Assembly (NCBI RefSeq): GCF_024294805.1
Contig: NZ_JANCLU010000002.1
Coordinates: 264,045-328,044 of the forward strand
Direction: 5' to 3'
Length of the DNA stretch: 64,000 nt
Origin: Alsobacter ponti
GTDB lineage: Bacteria; Pseudomonadota; Alphaproteobacteria; Rhizobiales; Beijerinckiaceae
A program made the position numbers and the translations under genes. The notes under the pieces are model-generated. The model was not told the DNA's origin, made no database searches, and worked only from the letters and a program-made list of their open reading frames with translations. This document shows, piece by piece, positions 41,953 through 50,504 of this stretch. Positions within the stretch are counted from its first letter, which is position 1. The number at the start of each line of letters is the position of its first letter.

Positions 41953-42894
41953 TCACGCGTCCGGCGGGCAGGCGCCGGGGTTGGCCATGGCGGCTTGCGC
42001 GGCCTCGGCCAGTTCGTCAGGGGTCAAGGACCGCTTCGGCGTGCCGAACGACCAGCGGTGGCCGAACGGGTCCTCGATCAGCCCGTAGCGGTCGCCCCAG
42101 AACATGTCGGCGGCCGGCATGACGACGCGCGCGCCGGCCGCTTCCGCTCTGGCGATGCTGGCGTCCACGTCGTTCACCGGCAGGTGGATCGTCACCGGCG
42201 TGCCGTGCAGCGTCGTGGGGGCCTTGTTGCCCATCTCCGGGAACTCGTCGCAGAGCATCACCGTGGAATCGTTGACCTCGATGCTGGCGTGCATCAGCCG
42301 GCCGTCCGGGGTCGGCATGCGCAGGATCTCCCTGGCCCCGAGCGCGCGGGCGTAGAAGTCCAGCGCCTCCGCCGCGCCGCGGCAGACGAGATGGGGCGTC
42401 ACGCGGTGGACGGTCGTCGCCGAGGGCGCCGAGCGCATGTCGGTCGTCGCGCCGTCCGGGCCGATGAAGGCGGCCTTATTGGTCATCGGATCGAACGGGA
42501 TCGAGACGTGCTCGTGCGCCACGCGCCACTGGCCGTCGATGCGCTTGTAGCAGGCGGTCACGCGCATCCATGTCGAGCCGCTGGGATGGTCGGCGGGCTC
42601 CGGAACGAAGTGGTGCAGCCCGTGCACGAACGCCACGTCGCCGTCGACCTCGACCACGAGATCCTTGTGCTCGGACCGGATCGACTTCGGAAAATACGGG
42701 AAGCACGCGTCCCACACGGCCTTGATGGCCTGCGCGCCGACGGTCTTGCCGGGGGGAACGAGGTCGTAGAGCACGGTGTCCGGCGTGTAGGCCGCCACGG
42801 CGGCTGCCGAGTCGTGGCGCTCGACCGCGCGCGACCAGTTGGCGATCATGCCGCGGATCGTGGCTTCGTCCTCTCGTTGGCGCTGGGTTGTCAT
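41953..42894 (-). CDS. SnoaL-like/VOC (glyoxalase) fusion protein
   Basis: A 313-residue fusion. Residues ~5-135 are a SnoaL-like (SgcJ/EcaC type) cone fold: ATIRGMIANWSRAVERHDSAAAVAAYTPDTVLYDLVPP and ITACYKRIDGQWRVAHEHVSIPF-like text. Residues ~165-290 are a PhnB-like vicinal-oxygen-chelate domain: VTPHLVCRGAAEALDFYARALGA, HASIEVNDSTVMLCDEFPE and a closing DRYGLIEDPFGHRWSFGT, with a C-terminal tail. Each half is usually a separate small protein. Its ATG overlaps the TetR stop by one base, so it is co-translated with the regulator. Substrate unknown; an electrophile- or antibiotic-handling role is a guess. Confidence 0.85.
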   Translation of the reverse strand: MTTQRQREDEATIRGMIANWSRAVERHDSAAAVAAYTPDTVLYDLVPPGKTVGAQAIKAVWDACFPYFPKSIRSEHKDLVVEVDGDVAFVHGLHHFVPEPADHPSGSTWMRVTACYKRIDGQWRVAHEHVSIPFDPMTNKAAFIGPDGATTDMRSAPSATTVHRVTPHLVCRGAAEALDFYARALGAREILRMPTPDGRLMHASIEVNDSTVMLCDEFPEMGNKAPTTLHGTPVTIHLPVNDVDASIARAEAAGARVVMPAADMFWGDRYGLIEDPFGHRWSFGTPKRSLTPDELAEAAQAAMANPGACPPDA

Positions 42895-43514
42895 TATCGT
42901 CCTCCCTTGTCGTTGCGGGGGTCAAACAGGAGCTTCACGTAGCGGATGAGGTGGTCGATGCTCTCGGCCGCGATGTCCGCTCCGCCTTTCGCCTTGGCGA
43001 GGATGAACGCGCCCTGCAGCACCGCCTGGGTGTGGAGAGCGAGGCCGCGCGCGGTCCATTCCGTCTCCGCCATGCCGCGCGCCGCCATGGCGGCGGCGAT
43101 GTCGGCCTCCACCTTTTCCGCGTGCGTGGAGATCGATGCGTCGCAGGCCTCGCGGATCGCGGGGTGGGAGCCGTAGGCCTCCTGAACCATGGTGCCCACG
43201 AGGCAGGTGAACTCGGCGACGTCGCCGCGCAGGATGTCCTTGCGGAAGGCGAGATAGCCGAGCACGCGCTCGAGCGGATCGTCGTGGCGGTGATAGTCGG
43301 CGGCCGCGAAGAACGCCCCCGTCACGTCCGACCAGTGTTGGGCGGCGGCGACGGCGAGGTCGTCCTTGCTGCGGAAATGATGGAAGAACGCGCCCTTGGT
43401 GACGCCGGCCCTGGCGCACAAATCGTCGACGCTGGTGGCGGAAAAGCCCTGGGCGCGGATCAGGGCGAACGCCGCGTCCAACAGCTTCTCGCGGGCGGAT
43501 CCGGCGCGCGCCAT
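42894..43514 (-). CDS. TetR/AcrR family transcriptional regulator
   Basis: A 206-residue regulator with an N-terminal HTH (AREKLLDAAFALIRAQGFSATSVDDLCARAGVTKGAFFHHFRSKDDL) and a helical ligand domain of the TetR_C type seen in YxaF/NemR-like proteins (LACL-type FTCLVGTMVQEAY with one conserved Cys). It heads its own operon with the SnoaL-VOC fusion and the SRPBCC protein and has a near-perfect palindrome 40 bp upstream. It is probably an autorepressor released by a small electrophile or drug-like ligand. Confidence 0.92.
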   Translation of the reverse strand: MARAGSAREKLLDAAFALIRAQGFSATSVDDLCARAGVTKGAFFHHFRSKDDLAVAAAQHWSDVTGAFFAAADYHRHDDPLERVLGYLAFRKDILRGDVAEFTCLVGTMVQEAYGSHPAIREACDASISTHAEKVEADIAAAMAARGMAETEWTARGLALHTQAVLQGAFILAKAKGGADIAAESIDHLIRYVKLLFDPRNDKGGR

Positions 43515-43553
43515 GCGTCTCCCTCAAGTTGGTTTCTCGATTGACCCGCAAAA

Positions 43554-43573
43554 CATACCAACCGGTCGGTATG
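43554..43573. promoter_or_regulatory. Probable TetR operator
   Basis: A 20-bp palindrome, CATACCAACC / GGTCGGTATG, with one mismatched pair. The ACC...GGT pattern around a CCGG-like centre is typical of TetR-family operators. It lies 40-59 bp upstream of the TetR ATG. Confidence 0.75.
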
Positions 43574-43584
43574 GACGCAAGGTC

Positions 43585-43619
43585 AAAAATGAACCGGCGA
43601 GCGGAGGTCGCTCGCCGGT
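43585..43619 (-). terminator. Rho-independent terminator after the RraA-like gene
   Basis: A 10-bp stem ACCGGCGAGC/GCTCGCCGGT with a 7-base loop, followed on the minus strand by TCATTTTT. It lies 125 bp after the RraA-like stop and before the TetR promoter. Confidence 0.65.
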
Positions 43620-43743
43620 CCACTTGGTTCTCTCCGAAGCGATCTCCCGGTTCGCGAGAGACGCGACCTCGCCGGCCGCCGGAAGCGATGGGGGCGGGGG
43701 GCGCCGCCAAACGGGGGCGTCGCGCCGCCGGCCGCGCGGAGCC

Positions 43744-44403
43744 TCAGAACACGCGGTAGCGCATATAGGCTTCCTGCGGGTCCTGGCCGGCGCGGATGGC
43801 CTTCACCATCTCGCCTTCGGTCGCCATCTTGGCTTCGGCGGCCGCGATCACGTCGGCGGCGGCCGGGCCGTCGATCAGGATGATGCCGTCCCGGTCGGCG
43901 ATCACCATGTCGTCGGGCGCGACCATCTGGCCGCCGATGGCGACCGGCTCGCCGAAGGCCTCGGCCCGCCACGCGCACACGATATCGACCGGCGTGCCGT
44001 AGCGCGCGAACACGGGGAAGCGCTGGTCGACGATGGCCTGGATGTCGCGGCAGCCGCCGTCGACGATGTAGCCGCGCACGCCCTTGATCTTCAGCGCCTC
44101 GGCCGAGAGCCCGCCGAACAGCGCGCGCACGTCGTCCTGCGGCTGGCACACCACGACGTGCCCGCTCGGCGACTTGGACAGCAGCCCGGCCCACTCGTAG
44201 AGCGAGGTGTGCTTGTCGAGCGTCGGGTCGGGGCGGCCGCGCACGGTGAACACGGGGCCGGCCACCCGCATCCAGGGCTCCAGCCCGAGAATCTCGCGCG
44301 GCAGCACGCGGATGCGAAGGCCCATGTCCTTCATCACGTCGTGGACGACGGAGCTGTGGCAGGCTTCGAGACGTTCGGCGAGGGACACTTCGGCGCGGGA
44401 CAC
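43744..44403 (-). CDS. RraA-like protein / 4-hydroxy-4-methyl-2-oxoglutarate aldolase family
   Basis: A 219-residue protein of the RraA/HMG-aldolase family. The signature GGLSAEALKIKGVRGYIVDGGCRD has the conserved Arg-Asp that holds the metal in the aldolases; also VVVCQPQDD, VAIGGQMVAPDDMVIADRDGI. Family members either cleave 4-hydroxy-4-methyl-2-oxoglutarate or, in gammaproteobacteria, bind RNase E; the aldolase type is more likely here. I start at GTG 44403 because AGGAGG sits seven bases upstream; the longer frame has a leader with no family similarity. Stand-alone gene. Confidence 0.85.
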   Translation of the reverse strand: MSRAEVSLAERLEACHSSVVHDVMKDMGLRIRVLPREILGLEPWMRVAGPVFTVRGRPDPTLDKHTSLYEWAGLLSKSPSGHVVVCQPQDDVRALFGGLSAEALKIKGVRGYIVDGGCRDIQAIVDQRFPVFARYGTPVDIVCAWRAEAFGEPVAIGGQMVAPDDMVIADRDGIILIDGPAAADVIAAAEAKMATEGEMVKAIRAGQDPQEAYMRYRVF

Positions 44404-44600
44404 TCGGGTTTCCTCCTGTGGCTGTTCTGGGTTGAAGCCGGCGGCGCGTGGAACGAATCCGCCGTTCCGGCATTGAAAATGGTCCGGCGAGCATGACACG
44501 CCGCGACGCCGGCCGACATAGTCCTGACACATAAGCCGGCTATATACCGATGCGTAACGCGCATCCCGGCCCTGCCGGTCGATGCGTAGCCCAAGCCGGT

Positions 44601-44676
44601 CCGACCACGGATGTACTGGCGAGAATGGTTTGGGCAGCGTGGGACAGCCGCCGGCGCAAGCGCCCGGCGGCTTTTT
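44601..44676 (+). repeat. Conserved ~76-nt element, copy 1, ending in a terminator
   Basis: It begins with a 21-base sequence (44601-44621, CCGACCACGG then ATGTACTGGCG) identical to the second copy at 45465, then a shared GGTTTGGG and a GC stem GCCGCCGG/CCGGCGGC (44647-44671) followed by five T. This looks like a short RNA or leader ending at an intrinsic terminator. It lies 30 bp before the small basic ORF at 44707. A peptide MYWR...FG could be read from the shared ATG, but there is no ribosome site and the two copies diverge after it. Confidence 0.6.
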
Positions 44677-44706
44677 CATTTTGACCGAGCAGGCGAGGAG
44701 AGCGGA

Positions 44707-44871
44707 ATGTCCGACAGCACGAAGGCCCAGAACGCCGCCGCCCGAGCCCTGCGAGACGACCAGCGGATGCGCGAGAGCGAGCGCCGGGTGAAGGAACAGC
44801 GGGACCGCGATGTGGCGCTCGGCGCCAAGATCCAACGCCTGCGCGCCTTGCGTCTCTCCAAGGAGCAGTGA
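44707..44871 (+). CDS. Small charged hypothetical protein
   Basis: A 54-residue protein rich in Arg, Glu and Ala (MSDSTKAQNAAARALRDDQR at the start, ending RALRLSKEQ), predicted to be one long amphipathic helix. GGAGAG lies just before the ATG. I do not recognise a named family. It sits between the first element copy and the cold-shock gene. The upstream in-frame ATG inside the element would add an unrelated segment and is not preferred. Confidence 0.6.
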   Translation: MSDSTKAQNAAARALRDDQRMRESERRVKEQRDRDVALGAKIQRLRALRLSKEQ

Positions 44872-44935
44872 GCCTGAAGCGCGGCGCGTGTTGAGCGTGC
44901 GACGACCCTATTTTGGCGAATGATAGGATTACCAC

Positions 44936-44963
44936 TTGCAATAAAGAATTCCGCCTCTATATT
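44936..44963 (+). promoter_or_regulatory. Promoter of the cold-shock gene
   Basis: TTGCAA (-35, 44936-44941), 16-bp spacer, TATATT (-10, 44958-44963): a good housekeeping match in an AT-rich patch. Transcription near 44970 would give a ~138-nt leader, as usual for cold-shock mRNAs. Confidence 0.65.
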
Positions 44964-45107
44964 CCTGTCATCGACTTTGGCCGACATTCGGGCCGTCGCT
45001 CTGCAGCTTAGCTCGGGCGGACGTTTCAGGTTTCTCCAAAACTCGACTACCAGACGGCCCGCGCAAGCGGTTTCCGTATCTGCACACTCACGTGAAAGAC
45101 TAAGACT

Positions 45108-45317
45108 ATGACGAATGGCACGGTAAAGTTCTACAACGAGACGAAGGGTTACGGCTTCGTGGCGCCCGACAATGGCGGCCCGGACGCCTTCGTCCACGCC
45201 ACCGCTCTCGAGCGCGCCGGCATCCGCACTCTCGCCGAGGGCCAGAAGGTCCTGTTCGACGTGCAGCCCGACCGCCGCACCGGCAAGATGGCGGTGAGCA
45301 GCATCGAGCTCGCCTGA
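45108..45317 (+). CDS. cspA: Cold-shock protein (CspA family)
   Basis: A 69-residue single cold-shock domain. RNA-binding motifs are RNP1 (KGYGFV) and RNP2 (AFVHATAL); the N-terminal MTNGTVKFYNETKGYG is typical. It binds single-stranded RNA/DNA and acts as an RNA chaperone. It has its own promoter with a ~138-nt leader. The second copy of the terminator-ended element lies 148 bp downstream. Confidence 0.94.
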   Translation: MTNGTVKFYNETKGYGFVAPDNGGPDAFVHATALERAGIRTLAEGQKVLFDVQPDRRTGKMAVSSIELA

Positions 45318-45464
45318 CACACGACGGCTTCGCTGCGGCGCGCATGACGCGGTCCCGCGAAGCCCGTGACGTCAGAGCCGAGGAGCCCGGCGCGTCCTAC
45401 GAGACGTGACGGGCTCCGATCCAGCCGCCCACCCCGAGGGGAGGGCAGGCGCCCCCGAGCCGTC

Positions 45465-45541
45465 CCGACCACGGATGTACTGGCGGTTCGGGTTTGGGGG
45501 CAGGACGGGGAAGCCGCCCGCGGAGACGCGAGGCGGCTTTT
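45465..45541 (+). repeat. Conserved ~77-nt element, copy 2, ending in a terminator
   Basis: It shares the 21-base start (45465-45485) with the copy at 44601, then GGTTTGGG, and ends in a stem AAGCCGCC..CGCG/CGCG..GGCGGCTT (45511-45540) plus a T run. It lies between cspA and the end of soxG. The shared start with a compensating but different stem suggests selection on RNA structure. Confidence 0.6.
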
Positions 45542-45553
45542 GCGTGTCCGCCG

Positions 45554-46072
45554 TCAGACGCTTCGCAACCACGCCGCGAGCGCCGCCGCCAGCGGACGCT
45601 CGACATGCAGCCGCAGCACGTCCGGCGTTCCGGCGCGATAGGCGACGCAGGGCAGGCCCGCGAACACGACCGAGGCCGACCGCGTCGCGACGTCCGGCGG
45701 CAACGTCGTCGCTGCGGCGAGAAGATCGGCGAGCCCGTCGCCGGCGATGTCGACCACCACGAAGCCGTCGTCTATGCGGGTGACCGCGACCGCGGCCTCG
45801 TCGTCCCAACCTTCCGAGACGTCCAGCGGCGCGGTCGAGACCAGCAGCGCCCGGTCGCGCGCCACCGCGGCGGCGTAGCGCGGCCCGGTCGCGACGCCGC
45901 GAAACCCCACAGGCGCCGAGAGACCGGCCAGCGGCCCGGCTCCGCCACCCAGCCGCCCGCTCACCAGAACCTGCGACAGGCCGTGGACGACACGAATCTC
46001 GACGCCCCGCGCCGCGAAGCGCTCATTGCCGGGAAGCGGGGACGCGGTCCAGAATGCGCCGCGGTCAAGCAT
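45554..46072 (-). CDS. soxG: Sarcosine oxidase subunit gamma
   Basis: A 172-residue gamma subunit of heterotetrameric sarcosine oxidase, which demethylates sarcosine and passes formaldehyde to tetrahydrofolate. Family text includes RFAARGVEIRVVHGLSQVLVSG, the GDGLADLLAAATTLPPD segment and a C-terminal HVERPLAAALAAWL. The ATG at 46072 follows AGGAG with eight-base spacing and overlaps soxA by 8 bp; an upstream ATG at 46093 is less likely. Last gene of soxBDAG. Confidence 0.88.
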   Translation of the reverse strand: MLDRGAFWTASPLPGNERFAARGVEIRVVHGLSQVLVSGRLGGGAGPLAGLSAPVGFRGVATGPRYAAAVARDRALLVSTAPLDVSEGWDDEAAVAVTRIDDGFVVVDIAGDGLADLLAAATTLPPDVATRSASVVFAGLPCVAYRAGTPDVLRLHVERPLAAALAAWLRSV

Positions 46073-48944
46073 TGAGCCGGTCTCCTTTCGCATCGTACGC
46101 GCAAGGCGGGCGCAGCCGCGCGCGCAGCTCCCGCCCGAGATGGCGCAGCGTTACTTCCTCGCCGTGGCGCGCCGCGCCGCGCGCCACGAGGCCGAGCGCC
46201 ACGGGCCGGCGCAGGGCGGGGCTGGCGTAGCTCGACGTGACGAAGCCTTCGGAGCGCAACCGGCCGCCGTCCCTGGCGACGACATGCGCGCCGCGCGGCA
46301 ACGGCGCGCCGTCCACCGTGTCGAGCCCGACGAGCTGCTTGCGGTCCGCCGCCTCGGCCGCTTGCGTGAACAGCGAGCGCTTGCCGACGAAATCGCCCGT
46401 CCGCTTCAGCCGTGGGCCGCCGAAGCCGAGATCGTGGGGCATGGTCGTGCCGTCTGTATCCAGCCCGACGACGACAAAACCCTTCTCGGCGCGCAGCGCC
46501 ATCAGCGCCTCGATCCCGAGCGGCGCGACGCCGAGGTCCCGCCCGGCGGCGAGGAGCCGCTCGTGCAGCTCGGCGGCGCGCGCGGCGGGAACCGACACCT
46601 CGTATCCCCGCTCGCCCGTGAAGCTGACGCGCGCCACCGTGGCCGGGCCGCCGGCGAAGCGGCCCTCGACGAACGCCATGTGGGGCAGCGCGGCATCCGA
46701 CAGGTCGGCGACGATGGAAAGCCGCTCCATCAGGAGGCGGGACAGGGGGCCGCTGACGGCGAGCGTCGCCCAGTGGGTGGTGGCGTTGTGGATGAACAGC
46801 CGGGCAGGGTCGAACTGGTCCTGGCGCCACGTCTCGAACCGCGCGTGCATGGCGGCGACGTGCGAGGTCGAGCACGACACGCGGAAGCGGTTTTCGTCGA
46901 GCCTCGACACCACGCCGTCGTCGAAGACGATGCCCGTCTCCTCCAGCATGAAGCCGTAGCGCATGCGCCCGGGCGCCAACGTCGAGAGGGTCATGTAGGA
47001 CTGGAAGTCCATGAAGCGGGCAGCGTCCGGCCCGATGACCTCGATCTTGCCGAGCGGCGAGGCGTCGAACACCGCGACCGCCTCGCGCGCCGCCCTGATC
47101 TCCCGCGCCACCGCCTCCGTCATGTCGCCGGGCCCGTAATAGGCGGGCCGCAGCCAGCCGCCATATTCGCCCAGCGTCGCGCCGAGGGCGCGGTGGCGCG
47201 CCTCCAGAGGCAGGCGGCGCACGGGATTCATCCGCTCGCCGCCGCGCAAGCCAGCGATCGCCGAAAACGGCACCGGGACGTAGGGCGGACGGTAGGTCGT
47301 CGTGCCCACCTCGCCCGGGGCGCGACCGGTGGCGGCGGCGAGCGCGGCGATGCCGTTGACGTTCGACGTCTTGCCCTGGTCGGTCGCCATGCCGAGCGTG
47401 GTGTAGCGCTTCAAGTGCTCGACCGAGGCGTAGTTCTCGCGCGCGGCGATGCCGACGTCCTTCACAGTCACGTCGCTCTGCAGGTCGATCCAGGCGCGTC
47501 CCCCGGCGTCGCCATTGGGCCAGGCGGGAGCGGCGTCGAGCGCCGCCGGATCGCGGGCGGCGGGCGCGCCGCCGGATTTCGGAACGGCGACCGCGGCGCG
47601 TGCCTCCGCCACGGCGGCGGCGAGTCCGAATACGCCGTTCGCCGCGCCGACGACGCTGACGCCTTCGACCGGCGCGCCGGGGACGAAGGCGAGCAGCGCG
47701 TCGTCCCAGGCGAGCTTGCCCTTCGCCTGGCAGTAGAGGTGGGCGGTGGGCGTGAAGCCGCCGGAGACGAGCAGCGCGTCGGCCTCGATCCGCGCGCCGC
47801 TCGCCAGCGTCGCCGCCCGGACCGCTCGGCGGCCCTCGGCGCGGACCACGCGCTCGCCCGCGAGCACGGCGACGCCGCCGTCCTCGGCGAGGCGGCGCAG
47901 GCGCGGCGCGGGCCGGTTGTCGACGAGCGAGACGTGCGCGCCGGCCTCGCGCAGGGCGAGCGCCACCGGATAGGCCGCGTCGTTGTTGGCGGCGACGACG
48001 ACGCGCTCGCCGACGAGCACGCCGTATTGCCGCAGATAGGCGAGGCCCGCCTCGGCTGAGAGCACGCCTGGGAGGTCGTTGTCGGCGAAGACGAGAGGGC
48101 GTTCGATGGCGCCGGCGGCGACCACGATGTGTCCCGCCCGGATGCGCCACAGCCGGTCCGGCGCGCCTTCCGCCCCGCGCTGGAGCGCGCACACGAGCCC
48201 GTGGTCGTAGACGCCGTAGGCCGTGGTGTCGGACATCACCGTCCCGCCGGCGCGGGCGATGGCGGCGAGCGTATCGGCGATCCACGCCTCCGCCGCCTGT
48301 CCCTCCACCTCGCCGCCGCGCCACAGCAGCACGCCGCCCGGCTCGCGCCGGTCGTCGACGAGCAGCACCGAGCGGCCACCCTCGGCGGCGCTCCTGGCCG
48401 CCGCCAGCCCCGCCGGACCGGCCCCGACCACCAGCACGTCGCAGGCGCGATTGCATGGAGCGGCGGGCGCGGCGGGGAGCCAGCCGGGATCGAGCCGCCC
48501 GAGCCCGGCCATGGCGCGGATTGCGGGCTCGAACAGTCCCCAGCGCGGCCACAGGAAGGTCTTGTAGTAGAAGCCGGCGGGCAGGAAGCGCGCGAAGGCG
48601 TCGATGACGGCGAGGCGGTCCCGCTCCGCGTCCGGAGCGGCGTTGACAGAGGCCGCCGCGAGGGTCCGGCCTTCCTCCAGATACACGGTGGTGGCGCGGG
48701 CGTCGGGCTCGCGCCGTCCGTCGCGCGTCACGTCGAGGATGGCGTTGGGCTCCTCGGTCCAGTGCCCGAACACGCCGCGCGGGCGGTGATACTTGAAGCT
48801 TCGGCCGACCGTCGAGACGCCGTTGGCGAGCAGGGCGGAGGCCAGCGTGTCGCCGGCGAAGCCGCTCAGGGCCTTGCCGTCGAAGCTGAACGGGATCGGG
48901 CGCGCGCGGTCGATGCGCCCGCCTTGCGGGAGGCGGCGGGCCAT
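46065..48944 (-). CDS. soxA: Sarcosine oxidase subunit alpha
   Basis: The 959-residue alpha subunit, full length. An N-terminal 2Fe-2S-like fold (~15-100: FSFDGKALSGFAGDTLASALLANGV) is followed by an NAD-binding pyridine nucleotide-disulfide region (DVLVVGAGPAGLAAARSAAEGG, ~170) and the C-terminal aminomethyltransferase/GcvT-like folate region (~570-950: NYASVEHLKRYTTLGMATDQGKTSN, GVFDASPLGKIEV-like text). It oxidises the N-methyl group and transfers it to tetrahydrofolate. Its start overlaps the soxD stop by one base (TGATG). A longer upstream reading through soxD is an artefact. Confidence 0.94.
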   Translation of the reverse strand: MARRLPQGGRIDRARPIPFSFDGKALSGFAGDTLASALLANGVSTVGRSFKYHRPRGVFGHWTEEPNAILDVTRDGRREPDARATTVYLEEGRTLAAASVNAAPDAERDRLAVIDAFARFLPAGFYYKTFLWPRWGLFEPAIRAMAGLGRLDPGWLPAAPAAPCNRACDVLVVGAGPAGLAAARSAAEGGRSVLLVDDRREPGGVLLWRGGEVEGQAAEAWIADTLAAIARAGGTVMSDTTAYGVYDHGLVCALQRGAEGAPDRLWRIRAGHIVVAAGAIERPLVFADNDLPGVLSAEAGLAYLRQYGVLVGERVVVAANNDAAYPVALALREAGAHVSLVDNRPAPRLRRLAEDGGVAVLAGERVVRAEGRRAVRAATLASGARIEADALLVSGGFTPTAHLYCQAKGKLAWDDALLAFVPGAPVEGVSVVGAANGVFGLAAAVAEARAAVAVPKSGGAPAARDPAALDAAPAWPNGDAGGRAWIDLQSDVTVKDVGIAARENYASVEHLKRYTTLGMATDQGKTSNVNGIAALAAATGRAPGEVGTTTYRPPYVPVPFSAIAGLRGGERMNPVRRLPLEARHRALGATLGEYGGWLRPAYYGPGDMTEAVAREIRAAREAVAVFDASPLGKIEVIGPDAARFMDFQSYMTLSTLAPGRMRYGFMLEETGIVFDDGVVSRLDENRFRVSCSTSHVAAMHARFETWRQDQFDPARLFIHNATTHWATLAVSGPLSRLLMERLSIVADLSDAALPHMAFVEGRFAGGPATVARVSFTGERGYEVSVPAARAAELHERLLAAGRDLGVAPLGIEALMALRAEKGFVVVGLDTDGTTMPHDLGFGGPRLKRTGDFVGKRSLFTQAAEAADRKQLVGLDTVDGAPLPRGAHVVARDGGRLRSEGFVTSSYASPALRRPVALGLVARGAARHGEEVTLRHLGRELRARLRPPCAYDAKGDRLNA

Positions 48945-49210
48945 CACGCGCCCTCCGGCCGCAGCCCGACGCCGGGCTCTGCGGCGTGGGTCACGTTGTC
49001 GCGCGCCAGCAGGAACAGTTCGCCGCAGGGCTGGTGCATCCAGATCTCGCGCACCGGCCCCTTCTCGTTGCGCTGGAGATAGAGGTAGGCGGCCCATTCG
49101 GCCTCGCCGACCGCGCGGCCGCCCTCCGGGCGCTGCTTGCCCGCCTCGCCCATGAAGCGGAACTCGGTTTCGTCGCGCGCGCCGCAAAACGGGCAGGTGA
49201 AGATCTGCAT
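48944..49210 (-). CDS. soxD: Sarcosine oxidase subunit delta
   Basis: An 88-residue zinc-binding subunit. It starts FTCPFCGARDETEFRF (Cys-x2-Cys) and carries HQPCGELF, the expected His/Cys ligands, with EWAAYLYLQRNEKGPVREIWMH between. It stabilises the oxidase complex. It is 7 bp after soxB and overlaps soxA. Confidence 0.93.
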   Translation of the reverse strand: MQIFTCPFCGARDETEFRFMGEAGKQRPEGGRAVGEAEWAAYLYLQRNEKGPVREIWMHQPCGELFLLARDNVTHAAEPGVGLRPEGA

Positions 49211-49217
49211 GGTCGCC

Positions 49218-50468
49218 TCAATGCGCGATGCCGGAGCCCGCCGCCTCGTCGATCAGCGCGCCGCGCGCGAAGCGATCGAGGTCGAAGGGCCGGCTGATCT
49301 CGTGGTGCTCGCCGCGCGCGAGCAGGTGGGCCATCAGGAAGCCTCCGGCCGGAATGGCCTTGAAGCCGCCGGTGCCCCAGCCGCAATTCAGGAAAAGGCC
49401 CGGCAGCGGCGAGGGGCCGATGATCGGCGAGCTGTCGGGCGCGACGTCGACGATGCCGGCCCATTGCCGCATCAGCTTGAGCTGCCCGAAGGCCGGGAAC
49501 ATCTCGAGGAGGCCGGAGATGACGGCTTCCTGCACCGGCGGGTTGCCGCGCTGCGCGAAGGAGGTGACGCGGTCGATGCCGCCGCCGAACACCAGCTCGC
49601 CTTTGTCCGACTGGCTGACATAGACGCCCGTGCCGAGCGACAGCACCACGGTGTCGAGCGCGGGCTTGATCGGCTCGCTCACCATGGCCTGCAGCGTGTA
49701 GACGTGCAGCGGCAGCTCGAACCCCGCCTTGGCCGCCAGCACCGCGCTGTGGGACGCCGCCGCCAGCCCGACTCGGCCGGCGCGGATCGGTCCGCGCGCG
49801 GTGACGACGCCGGCGCACGCGCCGTTCTCGACGATGAAGTCCAGCACCTCGCAGTTCTGGATGATGTCGACGCCCAGCCGGTCGGCGGCGCGGGCGTAGC
49901 CCCAGGCCACGGCGTCGTGGCGCGCCACCCCGGCGCGGCCCTGCCAGAACCCGCCGAGCACCGGATAGCGCGAGCCGGGCGAGGTCGCCAGCAGCGGCGC
50001 GACGCGGCGGACGCGCTCGGCGTCGAAGAGCTCGGCGTCGGTGCCGTTGATCTGCATCGCGTTGACGATGCGGGCGCAGACGTCCATCTCCATCTCGGTG
50101 TGCGCGACGGTGAGGATGCCGCGCTGCGAGAGCATGATGTTGAAGTCGAGCTCCCGGCTCAGCCCCTCGTAGAGCCGCAGGGCGAGGTCGTAGAGCGCCA
50201 CGCTCTCGGGGTAGAAATAGCTGGAGCGCACCACGGTGGTGTTGCGGCCGGTGTTGCCGCCGCCAATCCAGCCCTTCTCGACCACCGCGACGCGCCGGAC
50301 GCCGTGGACCCGGGCGAGGTAGTACGCCGTCGCGAGCCCGTGGCCGCCGCCGCCGACGATGACGACGTCGTAGTCGGGCTTCGGCTCCGGGCTGCGCCAG
50401 GCCGGGGTCCAGCCCCGGTGGCCGCGCAGGCCCTCGCGCAGGAGTCGGGCCGCCCCGTAACCAGTCAT
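49218..50468 (-). CDS. soxB: Sarcosine oxidase subunit beta
   Basis: The 416-residue beta subunit, the flavin-containing oxidase. Near the N-terminus is the dinucleotide motif DVVIVGGGGHGLATAYYLAR; the covalent-FMN/FAD and active-site region includes GWIGGGNTGRNTTVVRSSYFYPES, and the C-terminus has WAGIVDVAPDSSPIIG and NCGWGTGGFKAIPAGG. It oxidises sarcosine and reduces oxygen to peroxide. The ATG at 50468 is taken over an extended frame to 50537 that enters the TetR gene. First gene of soxBDAG, divergent from a TetR regulator. Confidence 0.94.
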   Translation of the reverse strand: MTGYGAARLLREGLRGHRGWTPAWRSPEPKPDYDVVIVGGGGHGLATAYYLARVHGVRRVAVVEKGWIGGGNTGRNTTVVRSSYFYPESVALYDLALRLYEGLSRELDFNIMLSQRGILTVAHTEMEMDVCARIVNAMQINGTDAELFDAERVRRVAPLLATSPGSRYPVLGGFWQGRAGVARHDAVAWGYARAADRLGVDIIQNCEVLDFIVENGACAGVVTARGPIRAGRVGLAAASHSAVLAAKAGFELPLHVYTLQAMVSEPIKPALDTVVLSLGTGVYVSQSDKGELVFGGGIDRVTSFAQRGNPPVQEAVISGLLEMFPAFGQLKLMRQWAGIVDVAPDSSPIIGPSPLPGLFLNCGWGTGGFKAIPAGGFLMAHLLARGEHHEISRPFDLDRFARGALIDEAAGSGIAH

Positions 50469-50504
50469 GCCGCCGCTCTCTCCGTGGTACGTGTTGCTCA
50501 GCTT

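Noticed and set aside
43744-44835. 363-residue version of the RraA-like protein
   Set aside because: The N-terminal 144 residues have no family similarity, cross element copy 1 in antisense, and a strong SD-GTG start lies at 44403.
46065-49187. 1040-residue version of SoxA
   Set aside because: The extra N-terminus overlaps soxD in another frame; the ATG at 48944 matches the family.
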